Positions 45,361 through 57,360 of a DNA stretch of 64,000 bases are shown here, piece after piece. Numbering within the stretch: position 1 is the stretch's first letter; every line of letters starts with the position of its first letter. This stretch comes from Adiantum capillus-veneris. Lineage: Eukaryota > Streptophyta > Polypodiopsida > Polypodiales > Pteridaceae. The stretch lies in NCBI GenBank assembly GCA_014529385.2, contig CM043953.1:66825372-66889371 (forward strand). Reading direction: 5' to 3'. The notes beneath the pieces are model-generated. The model was not told where the DNA came from and made no database searches. It saw only the letters and a program-made list of their open reading frames with translations. The position numbers were made by a program, and so were the translations under genes.

Positions 45361-46137
45361 GTGTCTCTTTGCACAACACACCCTCGTAGGGGCACACTTT
45401 CCAACACACACCCAAAACATAGGCACAAAGGCATAAAAGAGAAGGTGGAAAGGGGGGATTGTCACAAAATGCAACAATAATAGCTTCTTCTTGCAAAAAA
45501 CTTGTTTACAAGGCAGGTACCTCAAGGCTTCCACCAGAAAACCCATGGCAATCTCTCTCTTCACTTGGCTCCACAGAGCCCTTGGCTGACCACCCTCCTA
45601 TAGCTCCAAACACCACTAATCCAACAAGAGAAGTCCCCTTGGGAATTTACTGGCCGTCGCCCACCCAGGAGACTATGTCACAAAGAAGGAAGAAAACTGT
45701 TTAGGCACGAAATTACGAACGTCTCCTACCAATGGTCTTGAAAACAAATCTTTCCCCTTCATCAAAAACCGCTTTAAAAGTCCCCCTTTAAAGCATACAT
45801 CACCCACAAAACGTATGGGTTTCCACAACTCAACCTACATAGTTTTTTCCCAAAACTGCCATACACTGTAGGCGTAGAGAACAGACCATAACTCCAAAAG
45901 ACATGATTTCAAAATTCAAAAAATCTCTGAAAACTCTACAACAAAAGTGCTTAAATCCTTCAAATCAAACCCATGCACAATTATGTGCAAAATCAACGCA
46001 AACAGGATGTTGTAGTAGGAAGATAAGGTGTAGAGAGAGCTAATCCAGGGCAACAAACTGCATCCAAAGGCATCAAGAAGCCAGAACGAGCTCAAACTTG
46101 CAAAATTCTGGAGTTGCATTCCAAAATTTTGGAATGC
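45188..46137 (-). mobile_element. LTR-like segment, minus strand, at the 3' end of a Ty3 element
   Basis: It follows (minus direction) the Ty3 pol at 46.5-50.5 kb and a purine tract AAGGGGGC. Its second half, read on the minus strand, resembles the end of the 2.1-kb LTR: a CCCCCCTTTCCACCTTCTC stretch, TTTTGGGTGTGTGTTGG and a TGTGCCCCTACGAGG stretch, then a (GA)n run (45319-45360 as CT). After a TGATATCAG primer-like word near 45236, the minus strand reads ATGGTGGAAGCGG, resembling a gag start, before it meets the solo LTR. The LTR edges are not sharply defined. Confidence 0.55.
46116..46137. other. Perfect 22-bp palindrome beside the purine tract
   Basis: The two 11-base halves (GCATTCCAAAA and TTTTGGAATGC) are exact complements with no spacer. 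It lies exactly where the polypurine tract meets the LTR-like segment. Confidence 0.85.
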
Positions 46138-46558
46138 CCCCTTGCGCGCCGTTAGTAAAATGTTCTTTTAGGGGTGTTTGACATTTTTGGCCTCTTTGGA
46201 TGTCTAAGCGAGGCAATTGGACATTCATTTCTAGGAGATATGTGCGTTCCAGATGCATTGGCAGTATCAAAAGTTTCAAAATCTTCCACCACTTGATAGT
46301 TTTGTGACTTTTTGAGTTCTAGTGATGACGTATCCTGTATCAAATGCACCGCATCTACCTTCTGAAAAAGGTGCTCGCATTCAATAAAAGAGAGTGCTCG
46401 TCTTCAAGGACCACTAGATTATTAAATGAGGAGAGGGACATCTTTTATATTTTTGTTAATATCAATCTATTTTTCTACGTAACGTAGGCTCTTCTCTCAT
46501 TGGAGGAGCTTATTTTCCTCTCTCTACCAAAAGGCCCTCCAAAAGACCTCCGAAATCT

Positions 46559-47640
46559 CCTAATTATACTTCTTCAACCCGTAGCCATTCACACGTACTT
46601 TATGTGGGGTAGCATCCAAGTCAGCAAACTGATATGTGCCATTTGGAAACCTGTTTAAGACCAAGAAAGGACCTTGAAACTTGATTTGAAACTTCTCTTG
46701 AAAAGTTGTATCAAACTTACTATTGTAACGAGAACCATGGCCCCCTTCTTAGACCTGCTCATAATGCTCAAAAGCCAGCAACCTATCCAACTGTGCATGT
46801 TGCAAATATAGAAGCCTCTCCTTGAATGCATCATTGGGCTCTTATTCAAGCTTTAGCGTCATCTTCAAAGCTGGTATCTCCGCTTCAATAGGAAGTAACG
46901 CCTCTTTGCCAGAAACTAGATGGAAGGGACAAAAACCAATACCTGATTTGAAAGTAGTCCTGTAAGCCCATACATCACAAGGTAGCTCTAAATCCCAAGT
47001 CTTTACATTGTTCCTTGTCATCTTTGTAAGCATCCTTATGAGCTCTCCATTAGACCTTTCATTCATGCCATTGCATTGGGGATAATATGGAGTAGTAGAC
47101 CTGCGATGAACATGAAGCTTCTCACATAGATAATCCACCATCTCTCCCCTAAAACATAGACCCTTGTCTGAAAGTAACTCAAATGGAATGCCAACTTTGC
47201 AGCAAATATCTTGATATATAAATAAGGAAACATATTTACTCGCGATGTGCTTAATATCTTTGGTTTTAGCCCACCTGGATAGATAGTCAACAACAGTAAG
47301 TATGTAACATTTGCCTCTAGTTGTCACATAGGTAGAGGACCTACTGCATCAATACCCCACTTCTCAACACATCATAAGCCACAATGGTGCCTCTAATTTT
47401 TTATTTTAGAACCCTACTAGCCATGTTTTGACATTCTTTAAAGGACTTGCACCAATGATGAACATCAGATTGAATGCTTGGCCACAAATACCCCTCTTGC
47501 AAGACTTTATGCAAAGTGATCTTTGAAGAAAAGCGACCACCACAAGAACCCTCATGATTCTCCTATAAAAATTTGTAGATTTACTCTTTTCAAGGCACCT
47601 TTCTCATCACAAGATTAGCCCCCTTCATTTATAAGGCATC
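46559..47640 (-). pseudogene. Integrase of the minus-strand Tat-like element
   Basis: The core at 46842-47327 is one open segment: YILTVVDYLSRWAKTK, LSDKGLCFRGEMV with the second Asp, YYPQCNGMNERSNGE with the catalytic Glu, then VWAYRTTFKSGIGFCPFHLV. Upstream a zinc-site relic with CKSFKEC lies near 47430. Downstream the C-terminal domain (KFQGPFLVLNRFPNGTYQF) ends at a stop near 46560. The second Asp and Glu are kept. The N-terminal third has stops and a frame change. Confidence 0.85.
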
Positions 47641-48665
47641 ATCAAGTAGCACATACCTTTTGGCACGGCGTAGGAAGGCATAATTTTTTGACTTCTCCAA
47701 CCCTGATGGATGCATACCTATTTGTAGAAACTCTTCCTCCCTCTCTAAAGCTTCAAACTCCTTTTAGTTACCAAAGCACCTTGAGGATCATAAATTACAA
47801 CACCTTTTGGGGATTCACCATGCACTTTCTTGTAAGAGCCATAAAAAAACAATAGATAGGCATTGTCTATGTCAAGAGCTTCCATGTGTTGCGTCTTCAC
47901 CACGTCCTCCTTAAGAAAAAGAAGACTTTCCTTTTAAGTAATAAAATCAGCCAATGTAGCCCTTGTACTTTCCTCAATAAGAAAAGAGAATTGGAATTTT
48001 TGTAACTCCATAATCCACTTCATGAGCCTCTTTGACAAAGTAGGGCTATTCACCAACTGAGGTAGAAGAGTGTAGCTAGTGAGGAATGTGAAGGGTTTAG
48101 GGAGAAGGTAGTTCCTAAACCTTCTACATGCATAAATCACACTAACCATGATGAGCTCCACCTCAATATAGCCTCTTTCCACCTCTACCTTCACCCTACT
48201 AGCACAATAGATAGGCTTCATGTAGTGGGAATTGTTACCTCTTTGAAGAAGCATAGCTCCAATAGCATCGTCACCTACTGATGGATTCACATAAAACTCC
48301 TTATCCCAATTAGGATCTTGCATAGCAAGAAGAGAAGCAAGAACCTCTTTGATGCCTTGAAAAACCTCTTCACATATATTTGTCCATTGTAGGGGATCCA
48401 ACCTTGCTACTTGTTTTAGGGGATAAAGAAGTTGAGAGGACAAGGGAATGAATCTTGAAATATACTTCAACTTTTAAATGAAAGTAGCAAGATTCTTTGT
48501 ATCCTTAGGTGATGGGAGGAGCACCAAAGCCTTCACTTTGTCAGGATCCGCTTCAATCCCATTCTCTAAGATCATATGCCCCAAAAACTTCACTCTTGGT
48601 TGAGCAAGATGACACTTATTTGGGTTGACTAGACCTCCACTTTCATCATATTGCTTCAATGCCAT
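47640..48665 (-). pseudogene. RNase H and second RNase H relic of the Tat-like element
   Basis: 48474-48665 holds the reverse transcriptase end; 47934-48470 holds KYISRFIPLSSQLLYPLK, then VGDDAIGAMLLQRGNNSHY and VEVERGYIEVELIMVSVIYACRRF, the plant Ty3 RNase H landmarks. The pieces are in the same frame with one stop (TAA near 48474) where CAA fits. Past another TAA near 47935 a second RNase H-like block (YGS...GVVIYDPQGALV) lies near 47790-47860, again the Tat mark. Confidence 0.78.
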
Positions 48666-49140
48666 CCCAAGCTTTACACAATGATCCTTTCTAGAGCTAT
48701 AAACACAAAAGTCATCAATAAGATCCTTTCAAACTTGCCAAGAAAGGGAGAGAACACCTTATTGACGTGCATTTGATACCACGCACGGCCATTCATAAGA
48801 CCAAAAGGAAGCACACAATAACAAAAACATCCCCATGGTGTGATAAATCCAAGGTGAGCTGAAAATATCCAGAGAATCCATCACAAACACTATACCTCTC
48901 ATGCCCTGCAATAGAATCAAGTATGTCATCTATGAAAGGAAGAGGGTATGGATTCCTCTTCATGGCTGCGTTTAAAGGATTAAAAACCAACACATATCCT
49001 CCACTTTCCATAATTCTTGGGTGTGACAACAACAGGACTCACCCATTCTGCAGTACTCACAGGACATAGGAAACCTGCTTCAAGAAGCTTGTCTACTTCT
49101 TCCTTTAAAGCATTACGTTGTACCTATCCCATTCTCCTTA
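48666..49140 (-). pseudogene. Reverse transcriptase of the minus-strand Tat-like element
   Basis: 48793-49032 carries FNPLNAAMKRNPYPLPFID and GHERYSVCDGFSGYFQLTL with the first catalytic Asp; the active site reads LIDDF at about 48709-48723 with both Asp kept. Frame changes lie near 48780 and 49030. Confidence 0.82.
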
Positions 49141-49753
49141 GTTTTTGGCGTACGGTCTGAGATCCTTCCTCAATTGGAATGTGAATTTACTCTCCCTTGA
49201 ATCCTCTAATTTCCTCATAAGAAGTGATGAATAAATGGGGAAATTGTTGTATCATATGTAGGTACTCACCCTTCTCATGACTAGTCAAGTTGAGAGACAA
49301 CATACCTTGTATCAGCCCTGTTTGACATTAGGTTGAATTTTGGGTGGCATCAACTCTTAAATTTTCTCATAAGGACCATAGATATCCTCATTCTCCATAA
49401 GTTCAAGAAATACTCTTTTCTTATCATGCTCTTCTTCAAGAAACAAGGAGGAAACAAGTAGGGAGTATATTAGGTAGCTCATTCAAACAGAGACTCTCAC
49501 TGACCCCCTTGCAGGCTCCTTCTTCATGGGGTTGACTACATGCTTTCACTGCCTCTTCAACTTAGGACACATCTCCATGAGTTGCCCAAAGGTAACATTA
49601 GCCTTTCTACTCACCAAATCAGCCAGTAAACTATAATTTGGTTTCCCTTATCCCAAAGGAAAGTTAAAAGCATTGTAAGATTGCTTGGGTTTTCTCTTCT
49701 TCTTTTCTTTACTTGTACCTGTTTTCCTCTTTTATGGCTGGGACTTGCATCAC
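49141..49753 (-). other. Linker/protease region, no clear open frame
   Basis: Between gag and reverse transcriptase a protease would be expected. The minus strand is broken by many stops here and I cannot find a convincing Asp-Ser/Thr-Gly site. Confidence 0.4.
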
Positions 49754-50760
49754 TCATTTCGTGATCTCTTGTAACCCTCTTACCTTCAGGCATGACATAG
49801 CTCCCAAATCATCCTCTTTCTTCTCCAAACAAATTATGCTTACCACCTTTGTTTTGCCCTTCTCCTTAGTTGTCAAACCACTTGGCTTTGCTTCCCCTTT
49901 GATCTCAATATCATAATCTTGAGCTCGAGAAGTAATTTGTGAAGGAAGAGGAAACATATCACCACCCATTCTCTCACATTGAGGGCTTTTACGACCCCAT
50001 TCACCACAATTGTAAGATTGAAACACATCCCCTCTTCCAGCCATGCCTCTTCCTCTACCACCTAGAAACCCCTCCTTGCTTCCATAATCATGTCCATATC
50101 CATAGCTTTGACCTCGTCCACCTCCCATCATATGCACACTAAGATTCTTCATAAGACCTACAACCTCTTGCATCTCCTTGCTAAAAGCATTCACATCATG
50201 AGAAGCTTGTTGATCATAACCAGGCTCCCTGACAAGGACCCTTGGTTGCTCTACAACTTTCCCTTCAACCTTTGGCTCGACATTGATTCCAAGTTGATGA
50301 AGACACTCTGGTTTCCACTCTTGATCTTTGTAATTTCAATTGCCTCCTCAAAGGTCCTTGGTTTCTTAAGCTCCACCTTCAAGCGTAGACTACTCCTCAA
50401 GCTTGCAAGAAACCTTTCCTTCTTCAACATGGTTGGAGGAATTTCAGCCCCAAAAGATGTACACCACTTTGTCCATAATGCATTGAATGCCTTCACAAAG
50501 TCTTCTATGGTTTGACCTTCACCTTGTACTAAGCCTTAAATAGACTGCCATACCTTTTGTGGGTCTTCCACCCGCTGAAAGTTTGTAAGAAAATCATGCC
50601 TTACCATTTCATAATTCATAACTTGGGGAGGCTAGGATGATTGTAGATCCTTTTTGTAGCCTTCCAATTATTCCCTAGCATCTCCCTTCAAACATGTGAT
50701 ATCCCTAACCCGCCGACACCAAATCGAGATGGGATCCTCGACAGGTCTCTAGATGTGATA
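49754..50760 (-). pseudogene. Gag of the minus-strand Tat-like element
   Basis: 50251-50496 has FNALWTKWCTSFGAEIPP and FLASLRSSLRLKVELKKP, a retrotransposon gag part; upstream frames to about 50760 continue it (VEDPQKVWQSI, then a stop, then DFVKAF). 49754-50194 has a Gly-Arg-rich stretch and a degenerate nucleocapsid knuckle, S-Y-N-C-G...R...C, in which the first Cys and the His of CCHC are replaced. Confidence 0.75.
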
Positions 50761-51598
50761 AAAATCAGAGTCATTAAACAAGAAAAATCCAAGGAATAGA
50801 CCTTTACCATTGACAATGGCTTGGGTCTATAGCCTTAAAAGAAGACCTAGTCCTGTCTTGCAGCGGAAACGGGACAACGTATTAAAAGTCCAAAAAAACT
50901 ATTCCGGCCCTATAACTGCCACAATTGGTCTAAGGTATCCTCAACCAACGCTTTTTTCCCCCTAACAGATGTGAGGGCACAGCCGCTGGTGGACTCCTCT
51001 TCCAAGTGATGAAGTTTTCTAAACGTTTTGGTGCGCAAGGATGGATAGTTACCTAACTAATCAGGTCCACCCATCCTTGATTGAAAAACTTAGTCAATCC
51101 CCACTTACCACCCCGCACTCACACATGATTCAATTATTTTCTAGTTACTATCACATTGTTTTAACACTTAAAATAATGATTTCTTTTAACTTTTCGTCAT
51201 AGTAATTTCTTCAATCAATTATTAAAGACAACATTGAAAGCATTCTTTTAGAAAACAAATATCTTTAAACTTAAGACAGGGTACTGTCAATCAAAACATT
51301 GTCCATAATAACCATGATCAGTACTCTTCTTGTCTCAAGACCACCTAAGGGTGAAAAAACAGCACCCATTTCTTATTCACAATTCAGAGTGGATAAACCC
51401 CCACCCAAGGTTCCGGGTGCCCATACACCAAACCAGTTGCCCATACAACTAGGCAGCTCCCATAGGATAAAAAACGGTATCCTAACTTATGTAGAAACAT
51501 CAAGACATGACACGGAGTAGAAACTCGTCGTTCATGGGGGTTACCAACTTATCAGTGGCTAGAAAGCCATTAGGGTGAAAGCATAGAATGGTGTCTAA
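50761..51598. other. No recognisable gene
   Basis: About 840 bp between the gag relic and the palindrome. No LTR match to other parts of the window was found. Probably the broken 5' end of the Ty3 element or unrelated flank. Confidence 0.4.
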
Positions 51599-51626
51599 AT
51601 ACTTGGTGTCCATGGACACCAAGTAT
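51599..51626. other. Perfect 28-bp palindrome
   Basis: Left half ATACTTGGTGTCCA and right half TGGACACCAAGTAT are exact complements with no spacer. Shorter GGTGTC and GGCACC words on the flanks extend the symmetry imperfectly. It could form a cruciform or a hairpin RNA. Confidence 0.9.
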
Positions 51627-51756
51627 GATGCTATGGATGGCACCATAGCTGGGCTTTTAAGTCAATAATTTTTAAAAGAATATAGGTAAGATAACTGACT
51701 TCACGACTCCACTACTCGGATTGAAAGACATGGAGCGGTTAGCACGCGTGGACCTC

Positions 51757-51768
51757 TCCCTCTCTCTC

Positions 51769-51802
<34 letters not shown>
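51757..51802. repeat. (CT)n tract upstream of the plus-strand gene
   Basis: CT repeats with one CCC interruption, about 60-100 bp before the ATG at 51861. Such tracts are common in plant 5' UTRs and promoters. Confidence 0.9.
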
Positions 51803-51804
<2 letters not shown>

Positions 51805-51860
51805 ATGGCCTCCAATGCCCATCTCCATCTCTCTCTCTCTCCTACTCTCCTCTTCACAAT

Positions 51861-54800
51861 ATGGATGATAAAGATTCCCTTCCTCTTGCTTTGGTTCCAG
51901 CTCATACCTCCTCACAAGCAGCAATGGAGCTTCTTGAACTCAACAATGCATCACAACTGGATTTCAGTTCACTATTACAATAAGGAAGTTTTGTACGACT
52001 TCATTCATTTCAAACTACTACAGACTGTTCCAGGATGGTGGACGACAGATTTTATGATGAGGCACATGGAATAGACACCGTTCATACGCAGGTGCACTCC
52101 AAGAGAAAGGCTTGTCTAAATGAGGATGAAATTATTGCACTGAGGAAGTATGAAGCACATGCTAAACGTGATTACAGAAAGCTATGTCGTGCAAGAAAGC
52201 AAGTACAGCCAAGCGTCAACATTGGAGCGGAAGATTGTCATAGGGAGGACGTCGATGTACACACACAGGAATACAAGAAGAAACATACTATTCAGAATAT
52301 TGTTCAGCACATTGTGAGACAGTTGCATAGTTACGGGAAAGAAGATAAGAATGCAATTCTTCAAGGTGTTTTCAATGATGATAGAATCTTGCCATTCTGT
52401 GAACATTTGTATCTTCCTAGGCCTGCAAATGGCCTTATTTCTGCACTCAAGGTCTCCTTATAGGAATTCAAGATTTCAAAATCAGCTGACGAGATGTTTT
52501 TAAAATGAAGCACATTCAGCATGCTGGTGAATGGATTATTGCATGATAATGGGATCCAAGGTAGAGGTGTTACTCTACATAAAGTGGCAAATCTATTAAA
52601 TGTTCATCCAAGGAATTTATATTCAGCTTTGGGTAGACTTGACAGTGATCCTATGTCAAGTACGCTGAGGTTCGACTTATGCAAAAGGAAGTCTCGAAAT
52701 GCTAGGTCCTTATCGGAGGAATTGAAGGAGACAATTATTACATTTTGGATAGAGCACAGTAGGGTGTCTCCAAATAAGAAAGATATTTGTCGGAAACGAT
52801 TGGGAAGAAAACATTATCAAGAGCATCCCATACATTTACTTGATGAATCTCAGGTAAACATGTCTCATTCTTACAATGAATAACTCTCAAGTGAAACATC
52901 TCACTCTTATGAATAGCTACCCATTGCGTGTTATGGAGTTGTGTACATCCTACTATATGTGATATGTAGCCAAGCAATGTGTCAAGATAGTCCATTGTCT
53001 CTACCTACACTATTATGTGTGCTATATTGCACAAGTGTAGCCCAATGTCCCTGTCTATGCTATAAGTGTGCCATGTAAAAGGACTCTATTGTAGTAAGAT
53101 AGCAACATGTGTGCTATACAGTAAAAGTGTGTGTAAGAATAGCACAATGTTCTTGTCTATGATATGATGTGTGGTATGTGAAAGAGCTATATTACATATT
53201 GAGAGCACTATGTGTGCCATATAGCGTTAGTGTGTGTAATAAGAGGCCAATGTCCCTATCTATGCTATTATGTCATAGTATTTCTTACAGTATGAGTGCT
53301 ATATAGCATAGCTATGTGTAATAATAGCCCGATGGTCCTGTCTATGCTATTATGTGTTCCGTGTAGTAGGACTCTATCAGAGTATGACAACATCATGTCT
53401 GCTATATAGCAATAGCACAATATACCTATCTATGGTATTATGTGTGCTATCAGATTTTATAATATTATGAGAGCACTATGTGTGCTACATAGCAGATGTT
53501 AGTGTAATAGTAGCACGGTTTCCATGTCTATGCTATTATGTGTGCTATGCAGAGTGTGATATGTGTAATAATAGCACAATATCCCTGTCTATGCTCTTTT
53601 GTGTGTTATGTAGAAGAACTGTGTTATAATATGAGAGCACTCTTCATTGAGCACAATTTCACTTACATATGGCAGGCACATCAATACAGAGAATGTTTTA
53701 AGGTGTTTCCTTCAGATACCATTATATTTGTAGTAGACTTTGCTGAAAATTACTCGTTCAAAGAGTAAAATGAAGTACAATCCATGCATTGGCATACAGA
53801 TCAATGCACCATCCTTGTTCACATAATGTACATGCATGACAACGAAGATGACAGTATTATCAAGCATATGCATTTCTACATCTCCGATGATAGGCAACAT
53901 GATACGCTATTTGTCCAGCATTGTTTTCTTCTTTGTGATCAGTGGCTTAAAGACCAGGGGCTGAATTTCAAGAAGCAGTGGGTGTGGTCAAATGGTGCAG
54001 CCTCGCAATTCAAGGCTGCAAGGCCATTTTACTTTGTTGCTAGATATTACCAACTAACAGGTACAGAGATGACATGGAATTTTTTTGGCTTTGGCCATGG
54101 CAAGGGGGAGCATGATGGCGCTGGCGCTGTGATAAAGAGAGCCCTTACACATGAACAACTCAAGAGTAATGGAGTTGTTCTTAGGCAAGCTGCAGATGTG
54201 GTTGCATTTTTTACGAGAACAATGTCCAATGCTGCATGTAGCTCTTATGCACAATCCACTAAAGCAGGTCCTACTATAAACATGAAATTTTGGCTAGTAA
54301 AAGAGACAGAAGTGGACATGTCTAATCTATGGGGTTGTGAGAGAGTACTAGGATCTCGATCACTCCATTGAATTTCAGGCTTTTTTCATCATGATCCTAC
54401 TCAATTAAGGACCATGCGGCTTCCTTGTTTTTGTGATGCTTGCATGAAGGGCCATTGGAGGACTTGTTCCAGCAAATCATATGCAGGCAAGTGGACACAT
54501 AAGGCATTGAAACCACTCTCTGAGGTAGGAGAAGATACTGAGGTACCAGAGATGAAGCTGCAATGTTTGAGGGATCCCAGGATATGCTGAGTGAGTATCT
54601 CATTGAAGGTGATAACTTTGCAGTCAATGCAGACGCTGGCAATGCAGAAGGTGTAGAGTTCTTTCTTTTGAGATGTACAAAGAGAAAATGGATGAAAGAT
54701 TGCATCTTAAGAGATAAGTGGAAAAAAAAATGTGATAAAAACACTTATGTTGTCACAGGGTGTTATTATCAACAGCAAGAGGGGGACCCAAACCACTACA

Positions 54801-54982
54801 CTCTACTTGATGATAGGGGAGTTACTAACCTGTACTCTCACCTTGTTCGGGAAATCAAGTTTGACATGCCTTTGGTAGATGCTACCTCAAAGACATATTA
54901 TTTATCTCCGGAACTACATGAAACCATGCCCTATGAAGCAACATGGAACCTATTTAACAAGCTTATATTATGTTCTATATAG
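51861..54982 (+). pseudogene. DDE-transposase-like gene, spliced, with in-frame stops
   Basis: Exon 1 runs from ATG 51861 (MDDKDSLPLALVPAHTSS) to a CAG|GTAAAC donor at 52853/52854; exon 2 starts near 53640-53676. Exon 1 has a basic region and a helix-turn-helix-like stretch (VTLHKVANLLNVHPRNLYSAL). Exon 2 has VVDFAENYSF with a candidate first Asp, VQHCFLLCDQW, then WSNGAASQFKAARPFYFVA where my recollection of relatives has Asp for the Asn, then FFGFGHGKGEHDGAGAVIKR. A Cys cluster (CFCDACMKGHWRTC) and a C-terminal domain (54563-54982, EGDNFAVNADAG to YYLSPELHE) follow. Five stops interrupt one frame (51981, 52461, 52506, 53766, 54369) and there is one frame change near 54550. I cannot name the superfamily. 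Confidence 0.65.
52854..53640 (+). repeat. Intron filled with TGTGCTAT-type satellite
   Basis: Recurring words TGTGCTATRTAGCA, CTATGCTATTATGTGTGCTATGTAG and TGTCCCTGTCTATGCTA repeat at about 65-110 bp spacing. The same satellite fills an intron of the minus-strand gene (59860-60770), and a copy of this intron is at 55205-55735. Confidence 0.85.
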
Positions 54983-55879
54983 CCTTCACCATTCAGTACC
55001 TCCTTACACATGTCCATTGTGCTATGTATCACATAGCACACAACCACACAGAGCACATAGCATAGAATCACACACATTTCAGATAATGAGGTTACTATTG
55101 TGAACATGTTGCACCTTGAAAAAATTTAGCCAAGATATTTGTCGGAAACGATTGGGAAGAAAACATTATCAAGAGCATCCCATTCACTTTTTTGATGAAT
55201 CTCAGGTAAACATGTCTCATTCTTACAATCATCTCACTCTTATGAATAGCTACCCATTGGGTGTTATGGAGTTGTATACATGATACTATATGTGATATGT
55301 AGCCAAGTAATGTGTCAAGATAGTCCATTGTCTCTACCTAGGCTATTATGTGTGCTATATTGTACAAGTGTGTGTAATAATAGCCCAATGTCCATGTCTA
55401 TACTATAAAAGGACTCTATTGTAGTAAGATAGCAACATGTGTGCTATACAGTAAAAGTGTGTGTATCACATAGCACAATGTTCCTGTCTATGATATGATG
55501 TGTGGTATGTGAAAGAGCTATATTACATATTGAGAGCACTATGTGTGCCATATGGCATAAGTGTGTGTAATAAGAGGCCAATCTCCCTATCTATGCTATT
55601 ATGTCATAGTATTTCTTGCAGTATGAGTGCTATATAGCATAACTATGTGTAATAATAGCCCGATGGTCCTGTCTATGCTATTATGTGTGCCATGTAGCAG
55701 GACTCTATCAGAGTATGACAACATCATATCAGCAAAATAAAATTACATCATATCACCAAAATAAAATTACATCATTCAATCATTAAGTTTAGAGAACTTT
55801 GAACAGGTCAATTTTTTGTATAGTAATCGCAAGTACATTCAGTGCACCAAATGCTGTATACATGATTCCATAACCACAA
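54983..55879. repeat. Spacer between convergent genes, made of copies of both
   Basis: 55012-55112 matches the intron of the minus-strand gene at 60365-60470 (CATTGTGCTATGTATCACAT and following ~95 bp). 55131-55205 copies the last ~73 bp of exon 1 of the plus-strand gene (52782-52853: GATATTTGTCGGAAACGATT...) including the splice donor, and 55206-55735 copies its intron with small indels. Then AT-rich sequence with a repeated CATCATATCACCAAAATAAAATTA word leads to the minus-strand gene end. Confidence 0.85.
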
Positions 55880-57360
55880 TCAACCTTCCTTACATACTTC
55901 TCGTTGAATTCTATAGTGGTTGGTGACACGATCAGACACACTGTCCGAAGGATTTTCAAACTGGTTCATCTTTGCATAAGCATTAGGGCTGGGTGAGAGT
56001 GTCCACTTGACTAACCAAGGGAACAATGTGCTAACCAGGTAAATTGGGGACTGACAAATATCTGTTGGTTCAAATGAAGTAGGACATACACAAGTCCCAG
56101 GAGGGTTGAGCAGACACTTGTAGAGTGTGTCATCCACCACCAGTGTATTATCAGAGTTGAACTTAGGATGGTGCTTCCAAAAGTCTTTCAAACACTTGAA
56201 AAATATGGGCTTTGCGTTATCTCTACATGGAGGGATCCCAGGAACTTCATTTAGATTGAAGCTCGCCTCTCTACACCCCTCTTGACCGATAATATCGAGG
56301 AAATGTTGTTTGTTCAGCCTAGGAAAGCATGCACTCAAAGCAAGTGCTAGATTGTCCTCGGTCATGCAGCTCCATAGTGCAATTTGTGCTCTTTGTAGCA
56401 GTGCATGCAAAAATATTGATGCATTGGGCCTGACCACATATTCAAATTGCATCTTTCCTGTAGCATTTGGCGCAGTGACTACCTAATACCTTGATCTTGC
56501 CCAATCAGGAATACTACTTCTCCCTATTCCTTTGTAGAAGGAGACCTTATACCTCCTTATGAGAAGCCCATTCACATCCAGTATGATGCATAAATTGTCC
56601 CTTCTCTTCTTGTCCTCAAAAGATGCAAGAGGCAGTGCAACAATCTGTACTGGCATTACCACAAGACACGGCCTCTCTTGCCTCTCATATTCATGTCCAT
56701 TTTTGGCCTCTTTATCAGGATTCTTTGTACTTGCCTCATCTGTATCTGTAGCAGCCGCTCGACCCATAGGGACCTCTGGACTTTTACCTTGGTATTCCCA
56801 ACAATGGGATATGTACAAGACTCAGTTGTATCATGTGCAACTGCCTCTTTTGTGTCCACGACAGCCATGAAATGTTCTCCCATTGCCTCTCCCGATTGAG
56901 CTGCTCTATCAGTGGGCACCTGCGCCATTCCTACCTCATTGTTTTGCTCTATACATGCCTCAGTTGTATTATGTGTATTTGCATCTTTCATGTCCGTAGC
57001 AGCCACGAGAACTTCTCCCATTGCCTCTCCCGATTGAACCGCTCTGTCGTATGCCTCAATTGTGTCAGTAGAAGCCGCGACATCATCATTACCCACTGTT
57101 GAGCCTATTCCAGGTACTCTCTTAGTGAGGTCCTCCTCACCCAAGCCTCCCATATCTTCAACAGCGACATCTGTACCCTTTGCCTCCTCTGCATCAACAA
57201 TGTCATCAGTTGCATCACTTGGACAGACCACCTGGGCTTGAGCTGTGACATCACTTGCACCTATTGCCTCACGTGTTCCAGCTTCTCTCTCAATGAGGAC
57301 CTCCTCACCCATGCCTCTGGTATCCTCAACAATGGCATCTGTACCCGTAGGCACAACTGC

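Larger units (their letters stand above)
46138..50760 (-). mobile_element. Ty3-type (Tat-like) element, minus strand, 5' end not found
   Basis: Gag, reverse transcriptase, RNase H, a second RNase H-like relic and integrase lie in the expected order on the minus strand, followed by a purine tract and an LTR-like segment. Coding resembles the plus-strand element at 24.8-30.1 kb: for example GGLVNPNKCHLAQPRVKFLG here against WLNPKKCKLAQPRAQLLG there. A matching 5' LTR is not seen between 50.8 and 51.6 kb, so the element is probably truncated at that side. Confidence 0.82.
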
